Positions 1 to 8,949 of a stretch of 61,415 nt of DNA are shown one piece after another. Each line of letters starts with the position of its first letter. The first letter of the stretch is position 1. The notes beneath the pieces were generated by a model, which was not told the origin of the DNA, ran no database searches, and saw nothing but the letters and a program-made list of their open reading frames with translations. The stretch is taken from assembly GCA_964462945.1 (NCBI GenBank), contig CAYWZW010000026.1, positions 1 to 61,415 of the forward strand, written 5' to 3'. The position numbers were made by a program, and so were the translations under genes. The DNA comes from GCA-020343675 sp964462945. Lineage in GTDB: Bacteria; Planctomycetota; Phycisphaerae; Sedimentisphaerales; Anaerobacaceae.

Positions 1-23
1 ACCGTTGCCTCTGAATATATCGG

Positions 24-1541
24 CTATCCAAGGGTTATTCGGATAGGTTCTAAGCCTGCTCTTTCATACGCAGATGCCCTTTCCCAATATGCATCTGCCA
101 TCAGAGCTAGCGCTTTCGGTAACATGGGATCAACCTTCTTGTCCACCAGGATTTTCTGAAAGACCGCCTCGGCGCCCTTCTCGTCGCCCCGGCGCATCAT
201 GATCTGGCCCAGCCTGGCCTTGGCTGGTACGACAATCTCATGTTCGGGATGCTGATCGACGATATATTGGTAAAGCTTGAGTTTCTCATCATCCCGCGCT
301 TGTCCCAGCCGATCAGCAATATAGGAGGCGATGGCGGCAATATCCTTGTCCGTGGCGAACTGAGTGAGCAGCGTCTGAATACCCGCTTCAATCTGAGGCT
401 CATCATTGAGCCCGATGCTGCACAGGATCGCGTTGCGTTGCGACTGAATGGCCTCGGGGCTGGCCGGGAACTGCGTCACAACGCGCTGATGAACCTGGCG
501 GGCATTCTGGAGGTTGCCCTTTTTGCGGTAGTACTCCCCGACATCCGCCAATGCCTCGGGCAGCCGGGCATGGCCAGCGAAGCCCGTTACCAGCTTTTGC
601 AGAGCGGCCTGCACGGCCTGATCGTTCCCGGCGTCAATACCGCACAGAGCAATGTCTCGGCCAGACCAGAGTGCTTCGAGACTGTTGGGATGCTTGTCCA
701 CCACATACTGATGCAGAGTGGACGCTTCGTCCAGGTTGCCCTTGCGGTAGTACTCCACTGCAATGTTCCGCACAATCTCCGCCATGTACTTGCTCCCGGC
801 ATACTTGGCCAGGAGCTTCTGCACGCCGGCATTGGCCGCGGCTTGGTCACCCAACTCGATGTTGCACAGGATAATACCCCGCTGGGAGAACACGGCGCGA
901 TCCTTGTTGGGCCAGTTATCTACGACGTACTGATAGACATTCCGTGCCTTGGCGTTTTGATTGAGCTTGCGATAAGCCCAGGCGATCTGGCCGAAGGCTT
1001 CAACTGCACGCTCATCGTCAGCGTGTTGGGCAATGATGCTCTGGAGCGTGGAATCCACGCCCTGGTCATTGTTTAGATGAACGTCGGCAACGGCAATAGC
1101 CATCTTGAGCCACACCGCCTGCGGATGTTTTGGCTGGGCCGCGAGGATCTTCTGATACACCTGCCTCGCCTGGAGCGTTTTGTCGAGTTGCTTCGCCTGC
1201 TCGATTGTTTCGTGAATAGAGTGCGGCAGCCGCTCATGGCCGGGGTGCTTCGCCAGCAATTGCTGGACTGCGAGTTGAGCCTGCGGCTGTCGGTCCATGG
1301 CCAGATAAACGCAGGGCAGCTTCCTGCGAGCGTTGAAGGCCAGTTCGAGCTCATCGGGCTTATTGGGGTCGGCCTTATTGAGGACGTCCTGATAGATTTG
1401 CTCGGTCTTGGCGTATTGGCCGGCCTTGTAGAGCCCCTCCGCTTCTCTGAGGTCTGCAGCGGCATCGGCAAACGCGACCTGCGCTGCCGTCAAGACAAGC
1501 AGAAAGAGCCCAACGGCCTTGAACATTGGTTTCTCCCTCAT
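24..1541 (-). CDS. secreted tetratricopeptide-repeat protein
   Basis: About 505 residues. It has an N-terminal signal peptide (hydrophobic FKAVGLFLLVLTAAQ followed by AFADA) and then regularly spaced TPR-like helices up to the C-terminus, in units of the type 'A..YQ.V...P'. I chose the ATG at 1541 because GGAGGT lies 7 nt upstream and the signal peptide begins there; the reading frame is open further upstream to 1685, but that part (cysteine- and arginine-rich) looks non-coding. TPR proteins of this sort scaffold protein-protein contacts in the periplasm. No catalytic domain is visible and the partner is unknown. The gene stands alone, with a long non-coding stretch upstream. Its 3' end carries a 20-bp sequence that recurs inverted at 61026. 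Confidence 0.8.
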   Translation of the reverse strand: MREKPMFKAVGLFLLVLTAAQVAFADAAADLREAEGLYKAGQYAKTEQIYQDVLNKADPNKPDELELAFNARRKLPCVYLAMDRQPQAQLAVQQLLAKHPGHERLPHSIHETIEQAKQLDKTLQARQVYQKILAAQPKHPQAVWLKMAIAVADVHLNNDQGVDSTLQSIIAQHADDERAVEAFGQIAWAYRKLNQNAKARNVYQYVVDNWPNKDRAVFSQRGIILCNIELGDQAAANAGVQKLLAKYAGSKYMAEIVRNIAVEYYRKGNLDEASTLHQYVVDKHPNSLEALWSGRDIALCGIDAGNDQAVQAALQKLVTGFAGHARLPEALADVGEYYRKKGNLQNARQVHQRVVTQFPASPEAIQSQRNAILCSIGLNDEPQIEAGIQTLLTQFATDKDIAAIASYIADRLGQARDDEKLKLYQYIVDQHPEHEIVVPAKARLGQIMMRRGDEKGAEAVFQKILVDKKVDPMLPKALALMADAYWERASAYERAGLEPIRITLG

Positions 1542-2295
1542 AGTGTGAACCTCCAAAATTTGTGGAACCTGACTGCCGTTCGCTTTTTCTTTTGCGGAAC
1601 ACCGCCCGCGTCTCTTGACTGGCCAATGTTTGGAACTAACATAGCAGCAAGAGCCTTGGGAAAAGTCGGTTCTATCAATTCGCACTAAATCCCCGCGCCT
1701 TCACACGCGCAATTCCTCGCTTCGCAATGGTCTTCAGTCGCAAAAATAGTCAGCGCCGTATGCCTTGTCAAGAGAAAAATAAATATTTTTCCGTCAAAAG
1801 TAACAGACATATGGCGCTCCGAGTGAAAATTTTTCAAAAAGGGTGAACAGAAGCAGGAAGAGTGAAGCGTATCTCGTGTTCTGAAAATGACTTAGGGTGA
1901 ATCGGTGAATTGGAAGAAAGGGGTATCAGATCATCAGGAGATCGGGTAGTCGATACCGGGCAAACAGGGAATCAGGGTGAAGGGTGATCAGGCCAACAGG
2001 CAATCAGCAGCCAGGAACGATGGACGATGGACGAACGACGAAGGACGCGGGGCTACCCGGCTTCGGCCCGGGGTGAGGAGGTGATGGGGGAGGTTGCCGC
2101 GGGCCTTTGGGCCTCGCAATGACCACTTTCAGCAGATTCCTCGGTTACACTCGGAATGACGCCGAGAAGTATGATGAAAGAACAGCAAGAACGGCTATCC
2201 GGGGCGTTGACGCCTTAGACAGTTTCGGGTATTGTACGCAGCAGGTCAAGATCAGGACAGAACCGCATAAGATAATGAACATGGAGAATTTGAAA
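1542..2295. other. long intergenic region with simple repeats
   Basis: About 750 bp without a credible gene. The reading frame that runs into the next gene from 2107 has no ribosome binding site and an implausible composition. The region holds AT-rich sequence at 1775-1800, loose repeats built on 'atcagg' and 'acagg' at 1920-2010, a short run of GATGGAC/GACGAA-type repeats at about 2018-2047, and GC-rich palindromic sequence at 2050-2110. I see no convincing promoter or RNA gene. Confidence 0.5.
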
Positions 2296-3075
2296 ATGGA
2301 AAGACGAGAGTTTTTGACGGCAGCGAGTCTTGCGGGGATAGCGGGAGCGAGCTCTTTGGCGGCGGCTGCGAGCGGCGACGAGGGTAAGCAGGAATACTAT
2401 GAGTTCAGGGAATATCGCCTGCACGTGGGCTCGAAGAAGAACCTGGTGGGCGATTTCCTGCGTGACGTGGGAATACCGGCGATGAACCGCATAGGAATCG
2501 GGCCGGTCGGTGTTTTCAACGCGGTGTATGGGCCGAATAGCCCGACGCTTTACGTGCTTCTGGTGCACAAGTCTTTCGAGACGGTCGTAAAGTCGTCTTC
2601 CCTTCTGATGGCAGATGATGAGTACCGCAAGGCCGGCACGGCGTTCGTCGATGCCCCCTTGTCCGAGCCGGCATACGTCCGCGTGGAGAGTTCTCTGCTG
2701 CTCGCCTTTAAGGACATGCCGAAACTGCATGTTCCGGAAAAGAAGCCCCGGATTTTCGAGCTTCGCACGTACGAGAGCCACAGCATCAAAGCGGCCAAGA
2801 AGAAGATCGAGATGTTCAACGAGGGCGGCGAGATAGCGGTTTTCCTCAAGACGGGTTTGGAGCCGGTGTTCTTCGGGGAAACCTTGATAGGGCCGAAGAT
2901 GCCGAATCTGACCTACATGCTGGTTTTTGAGAATCTGGCGGACCGCGATAAGAAATGGGACGTATTCCGTGTTGATCCGGGCTGGAAGAAACTCAGCGGC
3001 GATCCGGCTTACAAGGACACCGTCTCAAATGTTACCGACATCATCCTTCAGCCGGCGCCGTACTCGCAGATATAG
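2296..3075 (+). CDS. NIPSNAP family protein with Tat signal
   Basis: About 259 residues. The N-terminus MERREFLTAASLAG is a twin-arginine signal followed by an alanine-rich hydrophobic stretch, so export by Tat is likely. The mature part has two ferredoxin-like alpha/beta halves: one begins YYEFREYRLHVG, the other IFELRTYESHS. This is the duplicated NIPSNAP pattern (E-x-R-x-Y). NIPSNAP proteins have no settled biochemical role; in planctomycetes they are commonly exported. The start at 2296 has GGAG 9 nt upstream; ATGs at 2275 and 2281 are possible but lack a ribosome site. It faces the AsmA-like gene tail to tail. Confidence 0.8.
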   Translation: MERREFLTAASLAGIAGASSLAAAASGDEGKQEYYEFREYRLHVGSKKNLVGDFLRDVGIPAMNRIGIGPVGVFNAVYGPNSPTLYVLLVHKSFETVVKSSSLLMADDEYRKAGTAFVDAPLSEPAYVRVESSLLLAFKDMPKLHVPEKKPRIFELRTYESHSIKAAKKKIEMFNEGGEIAVFLKTGLEPVFFGETLIGPKMPNLTYMLVFENLADRDKKWDVFRVDPGWKKLSGDPAYKDTVSNVTDIILQPAPYSQI

Positions 3076-3138
3076 CCGGGCATTTGGCCCAACCTTGCTG
3101 GGCCGGCGGAAGGTGAACGGGATGGTCATGCGGCCCCG

Positions 3139-6100
3139 TCAATCCGATGGGGCGGGTTTCGCTCCGAGGATGTGGAGCGTTCCTTCGATAACCGGCAAGG
3201 TTTTCGTTGTTATCTTCGGGTCGTAGAGATTGCCGGCGACGTCCATTCGGACGACCCCCTGGCCGAGGCCCTCGGTCAAGGATTGCCAGATTGAAGGAGC
3301 GGCCGTGGCGAGGCGCCGGCCCCGTGCAATGAGGGTCAGATCGACGTTCTGCGTTTGCAGGTCCATTTGGCCGGACCCATAGAAGGCAACGCTTCGGCCG
3401 GATAAATCGAGCTTTTTAACGAGCAGGCTGTTGTGTTTGATATACGAGTCCACAAACATCTGGTCAAAGGCGTAGTCTTGCGGCTCTGTCAGTTTGAGCA
3501 CGTTCAGGAGTTTTGCCAGGGGCGAGAGTTTGCCGACCTGCATATCGCTTATGATGAGCTTACATGTGCCAATGCGCGAAGCACTATCGCCGACTCGGGC
3601 ATACATGCTGAAGGAGCCGTTCATTCTTCCGCTGGTGTGGCCGTTTTCAGGCATCTCCTGGAGTTCTGTACCCGAAAGGAATCGTTTGAGGTCAACATTG
3701 TCAAAACCTGTTTGCAGCACGTATTCTCCTGCTTTGTCAGTCGGCTGCGTGAACGCCAATTCCCCTCTTAACTTTCCGCCATACCAGTCGGCGGTCAAGT
3801 CCTGGGTGGACCAATCGCGTGAGTTAGGATCGTAGAAGATATTAGCCTTTAAGCCCGTAAACGATTTGCCCCGGATCGTTAGCGTGCCGCCGTCGAGAGC
3901 AGCCCGGCAATTGGTAAAGCCTTCGCCGGTCTTGTACATGCCTTCCGTCTTCACTATCATGTCCAGCTCGATTTTGGAGCCGGACGTCTGGAAACCACAG
4001 TTTCTTATTGCGATGGTGCCGGCGAAATCGATTGACTTTTGGCCGTCATCAGTCCGGAAGATGCGGATATTCTCGAATTTCAGATCAAATGGGCCGGAGG
4101 GCGAGAAGTTTTCGTACAGAGGCTGAACGTTCTGAGGCAGAGCTTGGGCGAACTGTTCGTCGAAACGAATGTTATTGGCGTCGAGACTAAGGGTGGCGCT
4201 GCTGAACGCTTCTTGCGTGAGAGTAACCTCGCCGTTCAGTTTTATGGCGGCTTTGTTTGGTTCTATCGGCCCGCTATCGCCTAAGGTCGCAGCGACATTC
4301 TGAAGTGCAATGCTATCAGGGCTTATCACCAACGTGCCGGTGATATCTTTCAGCAGATAGCACAGCTTGGGGATGATGGCGCTGTTTCCCAGACACTCTA
4401 AAGCGATGCTGTAATCGGGAGGCTTTGTGAGGCTCTCTTTGTTTAGGTCAGCGATGAGATTTACTTTGCCCTCAGGTTTCAGATCGGAGGCGATTTTCTT
4501 CAATGAGTTGGGCAGCAGACTGAGCAGATCGTCGTTCAGCTGGGCCTGCCTGAGCTTTAACGCGAGGCGATACAGGAACTGGCCGTGTTCGCTGTCCGGC
4601 TGGATTTGGCCTGTTAGAGAAATCAATCCGTTATCGTACCGGCCGGAAAAGTCCTTGACGATTATCAAATCAGGCGTGAAGACGGCCTTTGCCGTTATGT
4701 CCGAGACGGGAAAAGGAAGCTGGCCGGACTTCAAAGCCGCTTCCTTGAAAGACAGATCGGCTGTGAAGCTTGAGTGCCCGGCTTCTTGTGTCGAGACCTT
4801 TAGCCATCCGTCGGCCAGACCCGCCGGACCAAATCGTCTGTATAAGTTCTTTTGCCTCTGAGGCAATGCCGCTTCAAGGGTAGAGTCCAGCGGAATGTTG
4901 TTTACCATTATTGAAATATCATATATCGGTCTGTTTGTGCTTTCGGTTGTGATTTCGCCGTTCACGGTGATCTTTTGCTTATCTACCTGCGAAACAACAT
5001 CTGAGAAGACTACTTTGTTACCCTCGAAGGAGAGCCTTCCACTGAGGTTTTTTAATGGATAAGGAAAATGCTGGTACACAGCGTCTGCCCCGCGAAGCTC
5101 GACCGCCAATTTCTCTTGCGTGTCTGTTTGCGATGTCCGGCTGAACTGGTAGTCTATCGCCGCCAAGCCCGTTGGAGAAAAGGCACACCAGAATTCCTGC
5201 TGCCTTGTGCTCAGCGCCTCATACAAGTCCGTGTCCAGCGGCATGCCGTCACTCCTGATCCGGATGTCGTATGTCCCACCCGGGCCAAAGTCTCTGGACC
5301 AGCCGTCAAAGAAAAGCTCGGCATCACCGTGCTTGCCGCTCAGACTATTCAGCGTTACGCCGCGTTCAGTAAAGTCTATCCGACCGGCCAGATGCTCTAT
5401 CGGGTACTGAAACGCACGGTGGCAGAAGGCCACATCCTTGCAGTAAACGCTGCCGGCCAATGTGCTTTCGCTTAACTGGTTCAGATTGCCCGACGCCTCA
5501 AGGTCAATATCCACCCGTCCTCGAGGCCGGTACCGATCGAAGAATCTCTGCAGGGCGGCAAATGGGCTGGACGTCTTCAAAGAAGCGAGCTTTGCCAACG
5601 TTAGTCTCTCCAGCGCAGGGCTTCGCCCGGAGTGTAAATCCCTTATCTTCAGCGTCAGTGAGAAAGCGTCGCTCTGGTCATACGTTAGCTCAGCGGCCAG
5701 GACGTCTATTATCCACGCCATCTCAAACTCGGCGATGTCGATCGACGAAATGCCGCCTGCGAGTGTAACGTGGCCCGGCTTCCAATATCCCGTCAGGCGG
5801 CTCTGCCCAAAACCGGAGGCCATTGTGGCTGTTGCGACCTCGAAGCTGTAGCCTTTTTCCGTTTTTTCGTCGAATTCGAATCGTGCGTTCAGCGGAACGC
5901 AGAGAGCGACGTTTGTCCGGCCTTTGGATACCTTGCTATATTGCAGCGTCCCGGCTCGCAGGTGAATGCTCGGCATTCCGCCGGAACCGCCCGCGAGAGG
6001 CCTGATCTTGAGTGCAGACAAATTCCATTGCCCCGTATCCAGGTCGTACCGGGCGTTGAAGTCAAAATCATTGACGTCTATAACTTTGAGTCTGGGCCGC

Positions 6101-6414
6101 AGCAATAGTAAGCTGCTCAGGCTGAAACGCGCGTACACGTTTTGCGCCGTGAGTATTGTTTCGTCGTCGCTCTGCTGCTGGTACGGGCTGATCACGAGGT
6201 TCTTTATATAGACCGAACCATTCGCGTGGAAGTCAACGGATTCGGTCCTGATCTTTGTGTTGGTCAGCCCGGCAATCTGCCGCATGGCGATGTAGCATAG
6301 GGCCCGGCCGGCGGCGATGTAGAAAACCCACGACAGAACGGCCAAGATCAGGTACGTCAGGAGCCGGCGAAAGACCGTCTTAAGTTTCAGGTTTTGAATG
6401 TCAGATCGGGCCAT
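3139..6414 (-). CDS. AsmA-like inner-membrane-anchored protein
   Basis: About 1091 residues. There is one N-terminal transmembrane helix (about residues 18-38, LLTYLILAVLSWVFY), then a very long, repetitive beta-rich region. The C-terminal part (last 250 residues or so, including 'TSGRMNGSFSMYARVG' and 'GSGQMDLQTQNVDLTLIARG') matches the AsmA-like C-terminal domain. AsmA/YhdP/TamB-type proteins bridge the periplasm and are implicated in moving phospholipids to the outer membrane, so this supports a two-membrane envelope. The gene follows purD closely and is probably cotranscribed. The ATG at 6414 is preferred; a TTG at 6459, 8 nt after the purD stop, with GGAG 14 nt upstream, is the alternative. 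Confidence 0.82.
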   Translation of the reverse strand: MARSDIQNLKLKTVFRRLLTYLILAVLSWVFYIAAGRALCYIAMRQIAGLTNTKIRTESVDFHANGSVYIKNLVISPYQQQSDDETILTAQNVYARFSLSSLLLLRPRLKVIDVNDFDFNARYDLDTGQWNLSALKIRPLAGGSGGMPSIHLRAGTLQYSKVSKGRTNVALCVPLNARFEFDEKTEKGYSFEVATATMASGFGQSRLTGYWKPGHVTLAGGISSIDIAEFEMAWIIDVLAAELTYDQSDAFSLTLKIRDLHSGRSPALERLTLAKLASLKTSSPFAALQRFFDRYRPRGRVDIDLEASGNLNQLSESTLAGSVYCKDVAFCHRAFQYPIEHLAGRIDFTERGVTLNSLSGKHGDAELFFDGWSRDFGPGGTYDIRIRSDGMPLDTDLYEALSTRQQEFWCAFSPTGLAAIDYQFSRTSQTDTQEKLAVELRGADAVYQHFPYPLKNLSGRLSFEGNKVVFSDVVSQVDKQKITVNGEITTESTNRPIYDISIMVNNIPLDSTLEAALPQRQKNLYRRFGPAGLADGWLKVSTQEAGHSSFTADLSFKEAALKSGQLPFPVSDITAKAVFTPDLIIVKDFSGRYDNGLISLTGQIQPDSEHGQFLYRLALKLRQAQLNDDLLSLLPNSLKKIASDLKPEGKVNLIADLNKESLTKPPDYSIALECLGNSAIIPKLCYLLKDITGTLVISPDSIALQNVAATLGDSGPIEPNKAAIKLNGEVTLTQEAFSSATLSLDANNIRFDEQFAQALPQNVQPLYENFSPSGPFDLKFENIRIFRTDDGQKSIDFAGTIAIRNCGFQTSGSKIELDMIVKTEGMYKTGEGFTNCRAALDGGTLTIRGKSFTGLKANIFYDPNSRDWSTQDLTADWYGGKLRGELAFTQPTDKAGEYVLQTGFDNVDLKRFLSGTELQEMPENGHTSGRMNGSFSMYARVGDSASRIGTCKLIISDMQVGKLSPLAKLLNVLKLTEPQDYAFDQMFVDSYIKHNSLLVKKLDLSGRSVAFYGSGQMDLQTQNVDLTLIARGRRLATAAPSIWQSLTEGLGQGVVRMDVAGNLYDPKITTKTLPVIEGTLHILGAKPAPSD

Positions 6415-6466
6415 GAAAAAACGCAGATCGCCTTGAGTTTCTCGTTTCGATAGCCTCAACAGTCGA

Positions 6467-7750
6467 TCACTTGCTCCAACTTACTTTAATCGCCTTGTCG
6501 GCGATATCTCGCCGGCAATAGGCGCCCTCGAACTTTATTTTGTCCACCGCTTGATAGGCCCTTGCTTTTGCATCAGCGATGGTCTTTCCCAGTGCCGTGA
6601 CACCCAGGACTCTGCCGCCGTTGGTCACGATATCCCCATCCTGTTCCTTGGTGCCGGCATGGAATACAGTCACATCTTCAAGCTGCTGTGCTTCTTTGAG
6701 GCCGGTTATCTTCTTGCCCTTTTGATAATCGCCCGGATACCCTCCTGATGCCATCACGACACAGACCGCCGGCCGGGGGTCCCATCTGAGGGTCACCTGA
6801 TCCAGCGTGCCATCGCAGACGGCAAGTAGCACTTCCAGCAAATCGCTTTTGAATCGCATGAGAATTGGCTGTGTTTCAGGGTCGCCGAAGCGGACGTTGA
6901 ATTCCAGCACTCTCGGTCCGCCCGCCGTAAGCATCAGCCCTGCGTACAGGATACCCTTGTACGGCGTATCGTTGCGATTCATGCCATCGACCAAAGGCAC
7001 AAGAATCTCTCGCACAATCTGATTCATCAGATCTTCGGTGACTACGGGCGCGGGGCTGTAGGCGCCCATGCCGCCCGTGTTCGGCCCGGTATCATCATCG
7101 CCGATGCGCTTGTGGTCCTGTGATGATTCCATGACATAGATATTTCGCCCGTCCACAAAGGCCAGGATTGACGCTTCTTGGCCGAGCAGCTTGTCTTCGA
7201 CGATGATTCTATCGCCCGCCGGGCCAAATATCCTGTCACGCATTATTCTTTCAGCCGCCAGGATGCCGTCTGCGGGGTCGTCGCAGACAAAAACGCCTTT
7301 GCCTTGCGCAAGCCCCGCCGCCTTGATCACGACCGGCTCGTCTCTGCTGGCGATGTATGCCTTGGCATCGCTGAACCTGTCGAAGGTTCTGCCCTCGGCC
7401 GTCGAGATGCTGCTGGAGCGCATCAACTGTTTGGCAAACGCTTTGTCCGCCTCGAGTTGTGCGGCTGCGGCGCTCGGGCCGAACGCCTTTATGCCCGCCG
7501 CTTCGAACGCATCGACCAGGCCCGCTGCAAGCGGGTCTTCCGGACCGACCACGACAAGCCCCACGTCGTTTTGGCGTGCGAACTCCAGGAGCTTCTCCAT
7601 ATCAGCAGCGCCGATGGGAACATTCTGCCCGCATTGTGCTGTGCCGGGATTGCCGGGAGCGGTGTAGAGTTTGCTCAGGTCCTTCGATTGGGCCAGCTTC
7701 CAGGCGATTGCATGCTCTCGCCCGCCGCCGCCGACTAACAATACATTCAT
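6467..7750 (-). CDS. purD: phosphoribosylamine--glycine ligase
   Basis: 427 residues, the usual length for GAR synthetase, which joins 5-phosphoribosylamine and glycine using ATP in purine biosynthesis. The N-terminus MNVLLVGGGGREHAIAWKLA is the PurD signature. The ATP-grasp core follows, including VVIKAAGLAQGKGV and the region VLEFNVRFGDPETQ with its metal-binding acidic residues. GAGGTGA lies just upstream of the ATG. The downstream partner is the AsmA-like gene. purH lies elsewhere in the window (22.4-24.0 kb), so purine genes are dispersed rather than in one pur operon. Confidence 0.97.
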   Translation of the reverse strand: MNVLLVGGGGREHAIAWKLAQSKDLSKLYTAPGNPGTAQCGQNVPIGAADMEKLLEFARQNDVGLVVVGPEDPLAAGLVDAFEAAGIKAFGPSAAAAQLEADKAFAKQLMRSSSISTAEGRTFDRFSDAKAYIASRDEPVVIKAAGLAQGKGVFVCDDPADGILAAERIMRDRIFGPAGDRIIVEDKLLGQEASILAFVDGRNIYVMESSQDHKRIGDDDTGPNTGGMGAYSPAPVVTEDLMNQIVREILVPLVDGMNRNDTPYKGILYAGLMLTAGGPRVLEFNVRFGDPETQPILMRFKSDLLEVLLAVCDGTLDQVTLRWDPRPAVCVVMASGGYPGDYQKGKKITGLKEAQQLEDVTVFHAGTKEQDGDIVTNGGRVLGVTALGKTIADAKARAYQAVDKIKFEGAYCRRDIADKAIKVSWSK

Positions 7751-7986
7751 CTGTCACCTCGAATCGGTTTCGATCTTTCATTCCCGCGCAGGCGGGCGTC
7801 CGTAGGTCAGGCAATAATCTACCGGAACGTGCGGTTTTTCTCAAGTGTTTTTGGTGCCGGGGGGCCGGGTCGGCGGGAAAGCAGGATAGCTGCAAAAGAT
7901 AACGAGTCGCCTGAGCCGGGCCGTCAAGATGTTCAGGAATTGATTTTGTACTCTGAGTTTTGCCTTTAACAATGACGGCAGGAGTT

Positions 7987-7992
7987 TATAAT
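7987..7992 (+). promoter_or_regulatory. possible -10 element before the M14 lipoprotein gene
   Basis: A perfect TATAAT lies 51 nt before the ATG at 8044. The -35 region is poor (TTTAAC at 7965-7970, 16 bp away). The rest of the 7751-8043 gap shows only a short GC-rich palindromic motif near 7782-7797. Confidence 0.35.
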
Positions 7993-8043
7993 AGACGGGC
8001 CTTCAAATTGTAAGCGCGGCACGAGGCTTTAAGGGGATTCGAG

Positions 8044-8868
8044 ATGGACAAGAAATGTGCCATTATCCTGACAGTCGGTGCTTTGTTCGCCCTGCTGGTT
8101 TTTGCCGGCTGTGCGGAGCCTGTCGTCTATCCGGAGATAGTCAGTCCGCCTGAGCCGGTGAGAGCCGTGGTTCCGGCCCAATACCACATTATCGGCTCAA
8201 CCGTCCAGCGTTGGCCGATTCTGTGTCTTGTGCTCGGGCGGGGCCCGGATGTAACCTTCGTCCTGGCCAGCATTCACGGCAATGAATCTGCCGGAACCCC
8301 CCTTGTCCGTCACCTGGCACAACATCTCCGGCAGAATCCGCAGCTATTGGCCGGACGGACGGTCGTGCTCCTTCCCGTGGCCAATCCGGACGGCGCGGCC
8401 CACAACAGCCGCTACAACGCCCACGGCGTGGACTTGAACCGTAACTTCGAGGCGGCCAACCGGGTCGCCGACAAGGAGGGCGGACCATCCGCCCTTTCCG
8501 AGCCGGAGGCCCGCGTCATTCACGAGCTCATCCGGCAGCACAGCCCTAACCGCATTGTCAGTGTTCATCAGCCGCTGGCCTGCATCGACTACGACGGTCC
8601 CGGCCTGAACATAGCCAATCGTATGGCTCAATATTGCGATCTGCCGGTGAAAAAGCTGGGTGCGAGGCCCGGCTCGCTCGGTTCATACGCGGGTGTTACG
8701 CTGGGGATCCCGATAATAACGCTGGAAATGCTGCCGACCGACTCGCAGTCCGGTCCGCAGACCCTCTGGAACCGATATGGAAAAGCACTCATAGCGGCTA
8801 TAGTCTATCCCAACACCGTCGAGCAAAAATACAGCCAGTCGCAGATGGATTTGTCTGCCCAAAGATGA
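8044..8868 (+). CDS. M14-family zinc carboxypeptidase/amidase lipoprotein (MpaA-like)
   Basis: 274 residues. A lipoprotein signal ends in the lipobox FAGC (Cys23). The zinc ligands of the M14 family are visible: H78 and E81 in HGNE and H175 in SVHQP. DLNRNF (130-135) supplies the substrate-binding Asn-Arg, and E228 in TLEM is the likely catalytic glutamate. This matches murein-peptide amidases that cut the gamma-D-Glu-diaminopimelate bond in cell-wall peptides (MpaA type), so a role in peptidoglycan recycling is the best guess. AGGGGA lies upstream of the ATG. It may be membrane-tethered, unlike cytoplasmic E. coli MpaA. Confidence 0.82.
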   Translation: MDKKCAIILTVGALFALLVFAGCAEPVVYPEIVSPPEPVRAVVPAQYHIIGSTVQRWPILCLVLGRGPDVTFVLASIHGNESAGTPLVRHLAQHLRQNPQLLAGRTVVLLPVANPDGAAHNSRYNAHGVDLNRNFEAANRVADKEGGPSALSEPEARVIHELIRQHSPNRIVSVHQPLACIDYDGPGLNIANRMAQYCDLPVKKLGARPGSLGSYAGVTLGIPIITLEMLPTDSQSGPQTLWNRYGKALIAAIVYPNTVEQKYSQSQMDLSAQR

Positions 8869-8949
8869 TGTCTCCCCTCTGATGCAGGACGTCACACATC
8901 AATTTTCCGGTGGAACTTGGGCGATTTGCAGCTAAAATGGTGCGCGTAG

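Noticed and set aside
240..1688. Long plus-strand frames opposite the TPR gene (240-1076 and 1077-1688)
   Set aside because: They are antisense to a gene with a good signal peptide, ribosome site and TPR pattern; their peptides match no family.
2107..2295. N-terminal extension of the NIPSNAP gene
   Set aside because: The Tat signal and GGAG support a start at 2296; the extension would bury the signal.
3086..3104. Hairpin after the NIPSNAP gene as a terminator
   Set aside because: The 6-bp stem has no T-run and lies in GC-rich DNA, where such stems are common.
7760..7800. Possible CRISPR or dispersed repeat before purD
   Set aside because: Only one short GC-rich palindromic motif is present; there are no regular repeats or spacers.
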